Positions 18,340-27,500 of a stretch of DNA of 64,000 bases are shown in pieces. The notes below the pieces were generated by a model, which saw nothing but the letters and a program-made list of their open reading frames with translations, did not search any database and was not told the DNA's origin. This DNA comes from Anaerolineae bacterium (GTDB lineage Bacteria > Chloroflexota > Anaerolineae > Aggregatilineales > Phototrophicaceae), in NCBI GenBank assembly GCA_022825675.1, contig JAJDWK010000064.1:1-64000 (forward strand), in the 5' to 3' direction. Each line of letters begins with the position of its first letter. The first letter of the stretch is position 1. The translations under genes and the position numbers were made by a program.

Positions 18340-19215
18340 TCAGCGCCCGTCACGGCGCAATGCGCCCATCATCGCCCGCAGCTGCGCTTTGAAGGCTTCC
18401 AGCTTCTCCGCGCTGCTCAAGCAGCGCAGCGGCACTGTCGGCATGCGCTCGGATTGCGCGGGCTTGAGCTGCGCCGACCGCGGCAGCAGGCGGTTGAGCG
18501 CAGCGAGCGCCTCGCTCCGCGCTGCCGGCTGGTCAAAGGGGCGGTGCCGCGCCAGCGCCTTCAAATGCACTTGCGCCGCCGGCTGCCGCCGATATGCCCA
18601 AACTGAAAATACTGTCAGCAGCCGCTGCCCCAGCCGCAAGCGTGCATGAAAGCCCGGCTGGACGCGCCCGCCAAAGTCCACTTCATCGGCGATGCCGCCC
18701 GCCCAATAGAACAGGTCCTGCGCCACCAGCTTGGCGGTCGCGCCCGCCGGCAGCTGCTGAAGATAGGGGAAAAAGTTCGATTCGGCTGGCAGGCGGGACA
18801 TCGCGGCGGCGCTGCCAGCGGGCGGGCTATCGACATCCGTCCAACTGTGGAGCGCGGCGAGCAAAGCCGTCAGCCCCCCGCTTGATGGGTCGCGCAGATC
18901 ACAATACTGGAAGTTGATGAGATGCAGCGGAATCAAGACATCGGCGACCAGCGCCGTAATCACCGGTTTCTTCAGCTGCATCGCATAAAGGCATTCGCGC
19001 TCGACCCAGGTGGAGGCGGCGCTGGAAGCGGAAAGTATCGTGACCACCGCGGCGCAGCGCTGAATGCCAGCTTCAATCTCGCAGAGCCAGTCAGCGCCGC
19101 CGCGGATATTCTCAAAATCGACCCAAACAGCATAGCCAGCGCGCTTCAAAGCGGCGGCTACCTGTGATGTCAGCGCGGTATCGCGGTTGCTGTGGCTGAT
19201 GAAAATGACAGGCAT
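18340..19215 (-). CDS. TIR-domain protein with uncharacterised C-terminal region
   Basis: MPVIFISHSNRDTALTSQVAAALKRAGYAVWVDFENIRGGADWLCEIEAGIQRCAAVVTILSASSAASTWVERECLYAMQLKKPVI. Confidence 0.88.
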   Translation of the reverse strand: MPVIFISHSNRDTALTSQVAAALKRAGYAVWVDFENIRGGADWLCEIEAGIQRCAAVVTILSASSAASTWVERECLYAMQLKKPVITALVADVLIPLHLINFQYCDLRDPSSGGLTALLAALHSWTDVDSPPAGSAAAMSRLPAESNFFPYLQQLPAGATAKLVAQDLFYWAGGIADEVDFGGRVQPGFHARLRLGQRLLTVFSVWAYRRQPAAQVHLKALARHRPFDQPAARSEALAALNRLLPRSAQLKPAQSERMPTVPLRCLSSAEKLEAFKAQLRAMMGALRRDGR

Positions 19216-19220
19216 GGCGT

Positions 19221-20414
19221 TTACTGCGCTGGCGGCGCGCCATAGCGCTTAATTACATCGCGGGCGACCACCATGCGATGCACTTCGGAAGCGCCGTCAT
19301 AGATGCGGAAGGCGCGCGCCTTCTCGTACCAGGTGGACAGCGGCAAATCCCGCGAGATGCCGCGCCCGCCGCAAATCTGCAGGCAGCGGTCAAGCACACG
19401 CCCAACAATTTCTGACACTTGTACTTTGGCGATGGAAGTCTCGACCCGCGCCTGCTGCCCCTGCGCCAGCCGCCAAGCCGCTTCCTGTATCAGCAGCCGC
19501 CCCATTTGTAACTCCATCGCCGAATCCGCCAGCATCCATTGCACTGCCTGATGGCTTGTCAGCGCGCCGCCAAAAGCCTCGCGCCCGCTGGCGTATTCAG
19601 TGGCGATTTCCAGGGCGCGCTGCGCCAAGCCGGTGAAACGCATGCAGTGCGTCAGCCGCGCCGGTCCCAGGCGGGATTGCGCCAGGGCGAAGCCTTCGCC
19701 CTCCGCCCCCAGGATGGCGCTCGGCGGCAGGCGCAAATCTTCGTAGAGCAGCTCGACATGGCCGCCGAAATCTTTCTGCCCCAAGAGCGGCACATCACGC
19801 AGGATTGTGATGCCGGGGCTGTCCCGCGGCGCCAGGAAGAGCGTTGAGCCGCGGTAGGGATGGGCATCGGCGTCCGTTACCGCCATGATGATGAAGAAAT
19901 CAGCGATTTCGCCGTTGGTCGTCAGCCACTTGCGCCCGTTGATACTCCAGTCAGCGCCGACGCGCCGCGCCCGTGTCCGCAGCATGCGCGGGTCGCTGCC
20001 AGCGCCGGGGGCGGGCTCCGTCATCGAGAATGCGGAAAAAGTTTCCCCCCGCGCCAGGGGCAGCAGAAAGCGCTCGACCTGTTCGGCGTTGGCATATTGC
20101 TGCAGCAGGTGCATATTGCCTTCGTCTGGCGCGGCGCAATGCAGCGCCAGCGGTCCCAACAGGCTGCGTCCGGCGGCTTCAAAGACGGGCGGGATTTCTT
20201 GCATAGTCAAGCCCATGCCGCCCCATTCTGCTGGCATGGTGGGCGCCCACAGCCCGGCGGCTTTGGCTTTGGCGCGCAGCGCCATCAGCATATCGCGCTC
20301 CAGCTCAATGCCTTCGCGCAGCAATTGCGCTTCCAGCGGGATGACTTCGGCAACGAGAAATTGCCGCACGCGCTCGGCGATGTCTTCAACATGGCGCGGG
20401 ATGCTAAAATCCAT
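19221..20414 (-). CDS. Acyl-CoA dehydrogenase
   Basis: FSAFSMTEPAPGAGSDP..., EYASGREAFGGALTSHQAVQWMLADSAMELQ, QICGGRGISRDLPLSTWYEKARAFRIYDGASEVHRMVVARDVIKRY. Confidence 0.95.
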   Translation of the reverse strand: MDFSIPRHVEDIAERVRQFLVAEVIPLEAQLLREGIELERDMLMALRAKAKAAGLWAPTMPAEWGGMGLTMQEIPPVFEAAGRSLLGPLALHCAAPDEGNMHLLQQYANAEQVERFLLPLARGETFSAFSMTEPAPGAGSDPRMLRTRARRVGADWSINGRKWLTTNGEIADFFIIMAVTDADAHPYRGSTLFLAPRDSPGITILRDVPLLGQKDFGGHVELLYEDLRLPPSAILGAEGEGFALAQSRLGPARLTHCMRFTGLAQRALEIATEYASGREAFGGALTSHQAVQWMLADSAMELQMGRLLIQEAAWRLAQGQQARVETSIAKVQVSEIVGRVLDRCLQICGGRGISRDLPLSTWYEKARAFRIYDGASEVHRMVVARDVIKRYGAPPAQ

Positions 20415-20540
20415 AGGCGCTCGCATTCAGAATCAAATCGGCATATTGCCCGCGAGTATAGCATAGGCGCGCTGGCGTCTGGGCGAAGATAGGGTCGCGC
20501 TCCGCAAATGCTCAGGTATTCCAGCTACTTACTTGCACAT

Positions 20541-20575
20541 ACATCTGTGCCTCTGTGGTGAATAATGAATTATCA
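20541..20575. repeat. Copy (inverted orientation) of TTCACCACAGAGGCACAGA repeat
   Basis: ACATCTGTGCCTCTGTGGTGAATAATGAATTATCA. Confidence 0.65.
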
Positions 20576-20596
20576 TAAAGATATAAGGAGCTGCTT

Positions 20597-21520
20597 ATGC
20601 GAAATTTCATCATTGATACCGACACCGCTTCTGACGATGCCGTGGCGCTGTTGATGGCGCTGCGTCAGCCCGATATCGCGGTCAAAGCCATCACTGTTGT
20701 CGCTGGCAATGTGCCGCTGTCGCAGGCGCTGCAAAATGCCTTGTACACGGTTGAGCTGTGCGGCGCTGATGTTCCCGTCTATGCCGGCTGCCAAAAGCCG
20801 CTGCTGCGCCCGCTGGAGACAGCGCAGGAGGTGCACGGGCAGGATGGCATGGGCGATATCGGCTTGCCGCTGCGCGGGCGCAAGGCGGCGCGCGGGCATG
20901 CCGCCGATGCCCTGCGACAAGTGATACAGGCGCATGCCGGCGACATCACGCTGGTGACGCTGGGACCGCTGACGAATGTCGCCCTGGCGCTGCTGCGAGA
21001 CCCGGAACTGGCGCGGCAGGTATCGCACTGCGTCATCATGGGCGGCATCGGCAGCGGGCACGGCAATGTGACGCCCACCGCGGAATTTAACATCTGGGTC
21101 GACCCCGAGGCGGCGAAAATCGTCTATGAATCGGGCATGGAGATGACCATGGTCGGCTGGGACATCTCTTGGCGTTACGCCACATTTGACGAGCGGCAGG
21201 CGGCGGAACTGCGCGCTATCGGCAGCCCCTACGCCGAATTTGCCGTGGACATCCAAGCGACTTTGACCGAATTCTCGAAGACGGAAAATCACCTGGCGGG
21301 CTTCGACCTGCCCGACCCCATCGCGATGGCGGCGGCTATCGACCCGTCGATTTGCGAATATCACGATTATCCTGTCGCCGTGACGACTGGCGAAGGCTTG
21401 GCGCGCGGCATGACTGTTGTGGATGTGCTCGGCGTCACCGGGGCGGCGCCCGGGATGCGCGTGGCGACCAGCGCCGACCGCCAGGCTTTTGTCGATTTGC
21501 TCAAAAGCAGCCTGTCATAA
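20597..21520 (+). CDS. Nucleoside hydrolase (inosine-uridine preferring family)
   Basis: MRNFIIDTDTASDDAVALLMAL motif; TLGPLTNVALAL. Confidence 0.93.
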   Translation: MRNFIIDTDTASDDAVALLMALRQPDIAVKAITVVAGNVPLSQALQNALYTVELCGADVPVYAGCQKPLLRPLETAQEVHGQDGMGDIGLPLRGRKAARGHAADALRQVIQAHAGDITLVTLGPLTNVALALLRDPELARQVSHCVIMGGIGSGHGNVTPTAEFNIWVDPEAAKIVYESGMEMTMVGWDISWRYATFDERQAAELRAIGSPYAEFAVDIQATLTEFSKTENHLAGFDLPDPIAMAAAIDPSICEYHDYPVAVTTGEGLARGMTVVDVLGVTGAAPGMRVATSADRQAFVDLLKSSLS

Positions 21521-21530
21521 GGGCGGCGGA

Positions 21531-22808
21531 CTAGGCGTCGGCGGGCATTGCCGGCGGCAGCGGCACTTCATGTAAACCCGCGAAGCCGCTGCCGGGCTCG
21601 GGAATCAGCAATTCTTGCCCGCGGAACAAAACGAATGGTCTTTCCAGCTCGTTGGCGATGACGATGCTGGCGACGCTGGTGTCATACTGCTCGGCGATTG
21701 GGTACAAGCCCTCGCCCGCCGCGACGAAGTGCGTCACGGGCGGCGGCTGCTGTTGGAGCGCGCCCTCGCCCCAGCCGTTGACGCGCGCCAGGCGGTTGAA
21801 GGCTTCTTGAGCGCGCTCGCCGCGCGCCATTTCGGCGGCTGAGGCGGGCAGCGCGCCGCTCCATTCGAGGATGCCATTTTCCCGCTCCGGCGATTCGACC
21901 AGGATGCCGACCATGCTTTCGCCGGCGCGCGCCCTACCGCCGAAGATTGTGGTAACTTCGCCGCGATGCACCGTCAGGCTCAAGGCGCTGGGATGCACCT
22001 GCTGGAAAGTTACCAGCGAGCCGATGCTAATATCAACGCCGTTGACGGACAGGCTGATAGCGTCCCCAGCCGGCGACTGCAGCGCTATCAGCGGCTCTTC
22101 GGCGCTGCATTCCGTATGGGCGAAGCTGGTTGCCAGCGACAGCGCCTGCAGCGGGAAGCTCGCGCCCAAGCCGATGCGCGGCAGCGCCGCCATCGCCTGC
22201 AGCCGCGCCAGTTTCGCGCTCGGCAGCCAGCTTATCGCGCCGCCATCAACCGAGCGCAGCCAGTCGCCGCTGCTGTCATAGGCGTCCACCAGCGTCAGCT
22301 CGCCCGCCGCCAGCGCCCCCACCGGCGCTGGGATGACGCCGGGCAGCTTGAAACGCAAAGTCTCTTCCAATGCCACTGTGCTGAGCGGCGCGCCGATAGT
22401 CTTGACTCGCTCCGGCGGAATCTCGTTGATAAGCTCAGCCGCCCCCGCCACCAACAAGATAGTGCCCGCTCCGCTATCGGTCTGCGGCAGCAATCTGCCC
22501 AGGCGCAGCAGCGCCATGCCCCAGCCACCATCGGCCGCAGCGGCACCCGTGCGCAAGCGGGCTAGATTGGCGAGCGGCACTTGTTCCCCCGGCGCAGCCA
22601 GGCGCGGCTCCCCGTCCCCACCCGCGAATTCCAGCGAGACCGGCGCTTGGGCAATGCAGAGGCGGTCCCGCTGCAGATTGGCGCAATGCTGCTCAATGCC
22701 AGCGAGCGCCCTCTCGACGAGCGCGCCACAGCGCTCGCCCTGCGCGGACAGCAGTGACAGCCCGCTCAGCAAGGTGGCAAGCGCCAGCAGCAGGCAACTT
22801 CGGGGCAA
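21531..22808 (-). CDS. LysM-domain membrane-anchored protein
   Basis: N-terminal TM (LPRSCLLLALATLLSGLSLLSAQ); C-terminal LysM (VAAGEGLYPIAEQYDTSVASIVIANELERPFVLFRGQELLIP). Start uncertain (TTG 22808 avoids glnS overlap; the ORF reaches 22889). Confidence 0.7.
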   Translation of the reverse strand: MPRSCLLLALATLLSGLSLLSAQGERCGALVERALAGIEQHCANLQRDRLCIAQAPVSLEFAGGDGEPRLAAPGEQVPLANLARLRTGAAAADGGWGMALLRLGRLLPQTDSGAGTILLVAGAAELINEIPPERVKTIGAPLSTVALEETLRFKLPGVIPAPVGALAAGELTLVDAYDSSGDWLRSVDGGAISWLPSAKLARLQAMAALPRIGLGASFPLQALSLATSFAHTECSAEEPLIALQSPAGDAISLSVNGVDISIGSLVTFQQVHPSALSLTVHRGEVTTIFGGRARAGESMVGILVESPERENGILEWSGALPASAAEMARGERAQEAFNRLARVNGWGEGALQQQPPPVTHFVAAGEGLYPIAEQYDTSVASIVIANELERPFVLFRGQELLIPEPGSGFAGLHEVPLPPAMPADA

Positions 22809-22810
22809 AG

Positions 22811-24538
22811 TCAGCTCTCTTTCACGGACGGTCGCCGTTTCTTTCGGCTTTTGCGCGGCTTGGCGGCGCGCTTTTGCAGCTTCCGCCATTGATCGCGCAG
22901 GGTTACGCTGCGGTTGAATACCAGCTTCTCCGCGCTTGAATCGGCATCGACCACGAAATAGGCGAGCCGCTCAAACTGATAGCGCTCGCCCGGCTGCGCG
23001 CCGCTCAAGCTCGGCTCGAGATATATCGGGTCAAGCACGCGCAGCGAATCGGGATTGATGAACGCAGTAAAATCGGCATCGGAGTCGCTTTCCGGGTTTT
23101 CTTCGGTGAAGAGCGTGTCATAGAGGCGCGCTTCTGCCGGCAGCGCATGCGCCGCCGAAACCCAGTGCAAAGTCGCTTTGACGCGGCGGCCGTCAGGCGC
23201 GGCGCCGCCGCGGGTCGCCGGGTCATAGCGGCAGCGCAGCTCCACAATTTCGCCATCTTCGTCTTTGATGACCTCTTCGCAGGTGATGAAATAGGCATAA
23301 CGCAGGCGCACCTCGCGCCCTGGCGCCAGGCGGAAGAACTTGCGCGGCGGCGCTTCCATAAAATCGTCGCGCTCGATGTATATCACGCGGGAAAAGGGAG
23401 TCTGCCGCGTCCCGGCGCTGGCGTCTTCCGGGTTGTTGACCGCCTCCATGTATTCAACCTGGTCTTCCGGATAATTGCTGATGACGACCTTCAGCGGGTT
23501 GAGCACCGCCATGACGCGATTCGCCGTCCGATTTAGCTCCTGGCGAATGTGATATTCGAGCTTGTGCAGGGCGACAACGCCCTTGACCTTGCCGACGCCA
23601 ACCGCCTCACAGAATTCGCGGATAGCGGCGGGCGGGTAGCCGCGGCGGCGCATGCCCGCCAGCGTCGGCATGCGCGGGTCATCCCAGCCGGCGACAGCGC
23701 CTTCCGCCACCAGCCGTATCAGCTTGCGTTTGCTCAAGACCGTGTGGCTCAGGTTCAAGCGGGCGAATTCTATCTGCTGTGGATGATAGATTTCGAGAGT
23801 GTGTAAATACCAATCGTAGAGCGGGCGGTGGTCTTCATATTCCAGCGTGCAAATCGAGTGCGTGATGCCCTCGATAGAATCCGACTGGCCGTGGGCGAAA
23901 TCGTACATCGGGTAGATTTTCCACTTGTCGCCGGTGCGGGGGTGGGCGGCGTCAAGGACGCGGTACATCACCGGGTCGCGCATATTGATGTTGCCCTGCG
24001 CCATGTCAATCTTGGCGCGCAGCACCGCCTCCCCCGGTTTGAAGCCGCCGGCGCGCATCTTCTCGAAGAGCGCCAGGTTTTCTTCTACTGGGCGCTGACG
24101 ATAGGGGCTGTCGCGCCCGGGCTCGGTCAAGCTGCCGCGATATTCACGAATCTGCTCGGGGCTGAGCTCGTCGACATAGGCGCGGCCGATGCGGATCAGC
24201 TCCACCGCCATGTCATAGAGCTGGTCAAAATAATCAGAGGCGAAATACAGGCGCTCCCCCCAATCAAAGCCCAGCCAGCGCACATCCTCGGTGATGGCGT
24301 CAATGTATTCCTGCTCTTCTTTTGCCGGGTTGGTGTCGTCAAAGCGCAGGTTGCATAAGCCGCCATAACGCTCAGCCAGGCTGAAATTGAGGCAGATCGA
24401 TTTGGCGTGGCCGATGTGCAGGTAGCCATTTGGCTCGGGCGGGAAGCGTGTATGCACCCGTCCGTCAAAGCGGCCGCTGGCGGCGTGCTCGTCTATGATG
24501 TCGGTGATGAAATGTCGGGAAGTATCGCTTTCGCTCAT
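22811..24538 (-). CDS. glnS: Glutaminyl-tRNA synthetase
   Basis: [32 protein letters not shown].., [11 protein letters not shown]; GlnS C-terminal barrel. Confidence 0.95.
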   Translation of the reverse strand: MSESDTSRHFITDIIDEHAASGRFDGRVHTRFPPEPNGYLHIGHAKSICLNFSLAERYGGLCNLRFDDTNPAKEEQEYIDAITEDVRWLGFDWGERLYFASDYFDQLYDMAVELIRIGRAYVDELSPEQIREYRGSLTEPGRDSPYRQRPVEENLALFEKMRAGGFKPGEAVLRAKIDMAQGNINMRDPVMYRVLDAAHPRTGDKWKIYPMYDFAHGQSDSIEGITHSICTLEYEDHRPLYDWYLHTLEIYHPQQIEFARLNLSHTVLSKRKLIRLVAEGAVAGWDDPRMPTLAGMRRRGYPPAAIREFCEAVGVGKVKGVVALHKLEYHIRQELNRTANRVMAVLNPLKVVISNYPEDQVEYMEAVNNPEDASAGTRQTPFSRVIYIERDDFMEAPPRKFFRLAPGREVRLRYAYFITCEEVIKDEDGEIVELRCRYDPATRGGAAPDGRRVKATLHWVSAAHALPAEARLYDTLFTEENPESDSDADFTAFINPDSLRVLDPIYLEPSLSGAQPGERYQFERLAYFVVDADSSAEKLVFNRSVTLRDQWRKLQKRAAKPRKSRKKRRPSVKES

Positions 24539-24673
24539 GTTTCCGCGCTCTAAAGGCTGGCTTAAGTTGACAGTATCATACTCATGCGCTGCCGCCTGCA
24601 CAATAGCGTATCGCTTGGGGACGGGGCGCAGGCGCGGCCTCGGATGCCGCTGGCAGTAAGGTACAATGGCGGC

Positions 24674-26923
24674 ATGATAGCCAGAATTTCGGGGAAACTA
24701 TCCGCAGCGCGGCTGCGCGCGTGGCTGTTAGCCGCGCTTTTGATGGCGCTGGCAGCCGGCGGCGCGCGCGCTCACGGCTATATTGTGCGCGCTATCCCGG
24801 CCGACCGCAGCGCGCTTGAGCGCCCGCCGACGCGCCTGCAATACTGGTTCAGCGAAGACTTGGAACCGCGCTTCAGCGCCATCCATCTGCGCGACCAAAG
24901 CGGGACGGTTTTGGCTTCTGGCGGCGTCGATGCGAGCAATCGCGCCCTGCTCTCGCTGCGGGCGCCGCCCGATTTGCCCGATGGCGCGTACATCGTCGAG
25001 CTCCGTCCCGCCTTCGCCAGCGATGGCCATGTCATCGCCGAGAGCCGCGTCTTTTTTGTCGGCGAAGAGCTGGGCGGCGTCGCCGGCAAAGCGGCTGCCG
25101 AGCGCGCCATCCCGCTGGAAGCGCTGTGGCGCGCGCTGCTCAACCTGGCGCAGTACCTCTTTTTTGGCGCATCCGCGCTCTACAGCGCCGTTTTGCTGCC
25201 CGCCTGGGGCAGCGCCCGCTATGCGGCGGGCTTGCCGCCGCGGGTGATGCGCCGGCTGCGCCTCTGCCTGGCAGGCGCGCTCGCGCTGGCATTCGCCGCC
25301 AGCGTCATCGCCCTGCTGCAGCAAACGATGGTCTTCTTCAACACCGGCGCGGTCGAAGCGCTGTCGCAGAATCTCTGGCAAGTTGTTTTGATTGGCTCGC
25401 GTTTTGGCGATGTCTGGACCTTCCGCCTGCTGCTTTTGATATTCGCCGCCGTGCTGCTGGCAGTTGGCGAATACTTCCGCGAGCTGATGCCGCAGTTGGC
25501 GGCGGGCATTTGGCGCGGCTTGCCCTGGCTGGGCGCGCTGTTGCTCGGCGCTTCCCAAGTGACGGGGCATACGGCGGGCTCGCCACTGCTGCCATGGTTC
25601 GCGCTGGCGGTCGGCTGGCTGCACGCGCTGGCGGTGGCATTTTGGCTGGGCGGCGCGCTGACGCTGACGCTGACGCTGCCGGCAGCGCTGGCGCCCTACG
25701 CCGCCGCCGAGCGGACGCAGGCGCTGCGGGCGGCGCTGCGCCGTTTTTCGCTGTTGCTGACGCCGCTGCTGGCGCTGATACTCGTCAGCGGCATCTACAC
25801 CGTGCAAAATTTCATCTTCTCGCCCGCCGACCTCGACAGCGGCTATGGGCGCGCGCTCGGCATCAAAGCGCTGCTGCTGCTGCCACTGCTGCTGCTGGGC
25901 GCGGGGCAGCATATCGCGCTGCGCCCGCAGCGGGGATTTGTCCGCCCCTCCCTGCGCCAGCGCCTGCGGCTTCTCAGCGACAGTGGCGCTGCCTTGCGGC
26001 TGGAGGCGGCGGTCATGCTGATGACATTGGCGGCAGTCGCCTGGCTCAGCGCCACGCCCGTGCCCGAGCCCGCCACGCTGACAGCGGCGGTGGCTGCGCC
26101 AAGAGCCAGCCAGACTGTCGGCAACTTCAGCATCAGCGCCGCGATCTTGCCCGGCGGTCCCGGCGTCAACACTTTTGATATCGTCATCAGCCGCGCTGAG
26201 GCCGCGGCTGCTGATGTAAAAGTTACGCTGCAAGTGGCGCAGCCGGCGCGGGAAATCCGCAGCCGCTGGCTGGAAGCTGAGCCGCTGGACGCGGGTTTGT
26301 TCACGCTGGCGAGTGACGCTATTGACGCGCCCGGCAGCTGGTGGACACTCATTGATATCATCGACAGCGACGGTGTCAGCGCCCGCGCCGCCTTCGCCTG
26401 GGACATTCACGCGGCGGCGGCGGTGCAGCAGGCGCGCCCGCCCAACCCGCTCAATATGGCGACGCTCGCTGTCATCGCCGGGCTGCTGCTGGCGCGGCTG
26501 TCAGCGCGCGCGCGGCGGCTCGTCCGCGCGCTCAAGCTCTCGCCGGTCAGCGCTTTGATTGCTGGCATCGCGGTCGCCGTCTCCCTCGGCGTGATGTTTG
26601 CCGGCGCCCAGCTGATAGAGCAGCGTCAGCGCGAATACGCGCGTACGCTCAACCCGCCGCCGGCGGTCGTCAATACGGTGCTGCCAGATGCCGACTCGCT
26701 GGCGCGGGGGGAGGCGCTGTACCGCGCTTATTGCCAGGAATGGCAGGGACAACCCGCTGATTTCCGCGCTCTGCGCAATCGGCTAAGCGCGGCGCGGGGC
26801 GACTTCTTGTACGCGGCGGTCAGCGAGGGCTGGCGCGGCTTGCCGCCCTGCGCGGGCGGGATGGGTGAAGCGGAGCGCTGGGATGTGGTCAACTACTTCC
26901 GCACGTTCGAAGTGCGGAAGTAA
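24674..26923 (+). CDS. CopC-CopD copper resistance fusion with C-terminal cytochrome c-like domain
   Basis: [39 protein letters not shown] (CopC); multi-TM CopD-like core; C-terminal [15 protein letters not shown]...[10 protein letters not shown] cytochrome-like. Confidence 0.85.
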   Translation: MIARISGKLSAARLRAWLLAALLMALAAGGARAHGYIVRAIPADRSALERPPTRLQYWFSEDLEPRFSAIHLRDQSGTVLASGGVDASNRALLSLRAPPDLPDGAYIVELRPAFASDGHVIAESRVFFVGEELGGVAGKAAAERAIPLEALWRALLNLAQYLFFGASALYSAVLLPAWGSARYAAGLPPRVMRRLRLCLAGALALAFAASVIALLQQTMVFFNTGAVEALSQNLWQVVLIGSRFGDVWTFRLLLLIFAAVLLAVGEYFRELMPQLAAGIWRGLPWLGALLLGASQVTGHTAGSPLLPWFALAVGWLHALAVAFWLGGALTLTLTLPAALAPYAAAERTQALRAALRRFSLLLTPLLALILVSGIYTVQNFIFSPADLDSGYGRALGIKALLLLPLLLLGAGQHIALRPQRGFVRPSLRQRLRLLSDSGAALRLEAAVMLMTLAAVAWLSATPVPEPATLTAAVAAPRASQTVGNFSISAAILPGGPGVNTFDIVISRAEAAAADVKVTLQVAQPAREIRSRWLEAEPLDAGLFTLASDAIDAPGSWWTLIDIIDSDGVSARAAFAWDIHAAAAVQQARPPNPLNMATLAVIAGLLLARLSARARRLVRALKLSPVSALIAGIAVAVSLGVMFAGAQLIEQRQREYARTLNPPPAVVNTVLPDADSLARGEALYRAYCQEWQGQPADFRALRNRLSAARGDFLYAAVSEGWRGLPPCAGGMGEAERWDVVNYFRTFEVRK

Positions 26924-26929
26924 CCCGAC

Positions 26930-27421
26930 TTATACGAACTCCCCGAGAGCTTCGGAAATCAGCTCATCTATGTTGCGCCTTTCCGTGCCCCTCTGCTGAG
27001 GTGTACTTGCAGTGGTGAATTGGAATTCGTCGTTCGTCAAGATTTGCCTGACCATCCATTTTGGCACATACAATCCGTCGTCTTCCAGGATATCCACCAG
27101 CGCGTTTACGGATTGCGGACCGAAGGCTCTCAAGATAGACGCAGCCCTCCGGCGCACTAAATCCCACGGCGGCAAATCGATTACTGGCTCGTCGGCGGGA
27201 CGCATGCGGTATGTGTATGAGTTGCGATTGTAAATAACATATCGCTTGGCTTCGCTAAACAGAATGCTGTTGACCAGCCTTTTGTTTACCTTGAAACCCT
27301 CGTCAGTCGGAAGTCGGAGGAGGATTTGCCGGGCAGTGCGCGGTTTGCCATCTTGCAACACTTCGAGAATAGCTTCCATCACGACTTTGCGATGCTGCCA
27401 TTCTTGCGCGTATCTAGTCAT
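26930..27421 (-). CDS. Hypothetical protein with winged-helix-like N-terminus
   Basis: MTRYAQEWQHRKVVMEAILEVLQDGKPRTARQILLRLPTDEG...; lower GC than neighbours. Confidence 0.6.
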   Translation of the reverse strand: MTRYAQEWQHRKVVMEAILEVLQDGKPRTARQILLRLPTDEGFKVNKRLVNSILFSEAKRYVIYNRNSYTYRMRPADEPVIDLPPWDLVRRRAASILRAFGPQSVNALVDILEDDGLYVPKWMVRQILTNDEFQFTTASTPQQRGTERRNIDELISEALGEFV

Positions 27422-27474
27422 TATGTGCAGCCTTTCATACTTGCATATTGCCTCAAGTATGACGCGCAATTATC

Positions 27475-27499
27475 GGCAAATTACCCCACTATTTGGGGG
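27475..27499 (-). terminator. Weak intrinsic-terminator-like hairpin downstream of rhaD-SDR gene
   Basis: Minus strand: CCCCCAAATAGTGGGGTAATTT directly after the TAA stop. Confidence 0.4.
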
Positions 27500-27500
27500 A

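Noticed and set aside
24728-26410. 560-aa minus-strand ORF
   Set aside because: Antisense to the CopC-CopD gene; Gln/Arg-rich low-complexity shadow ORF.
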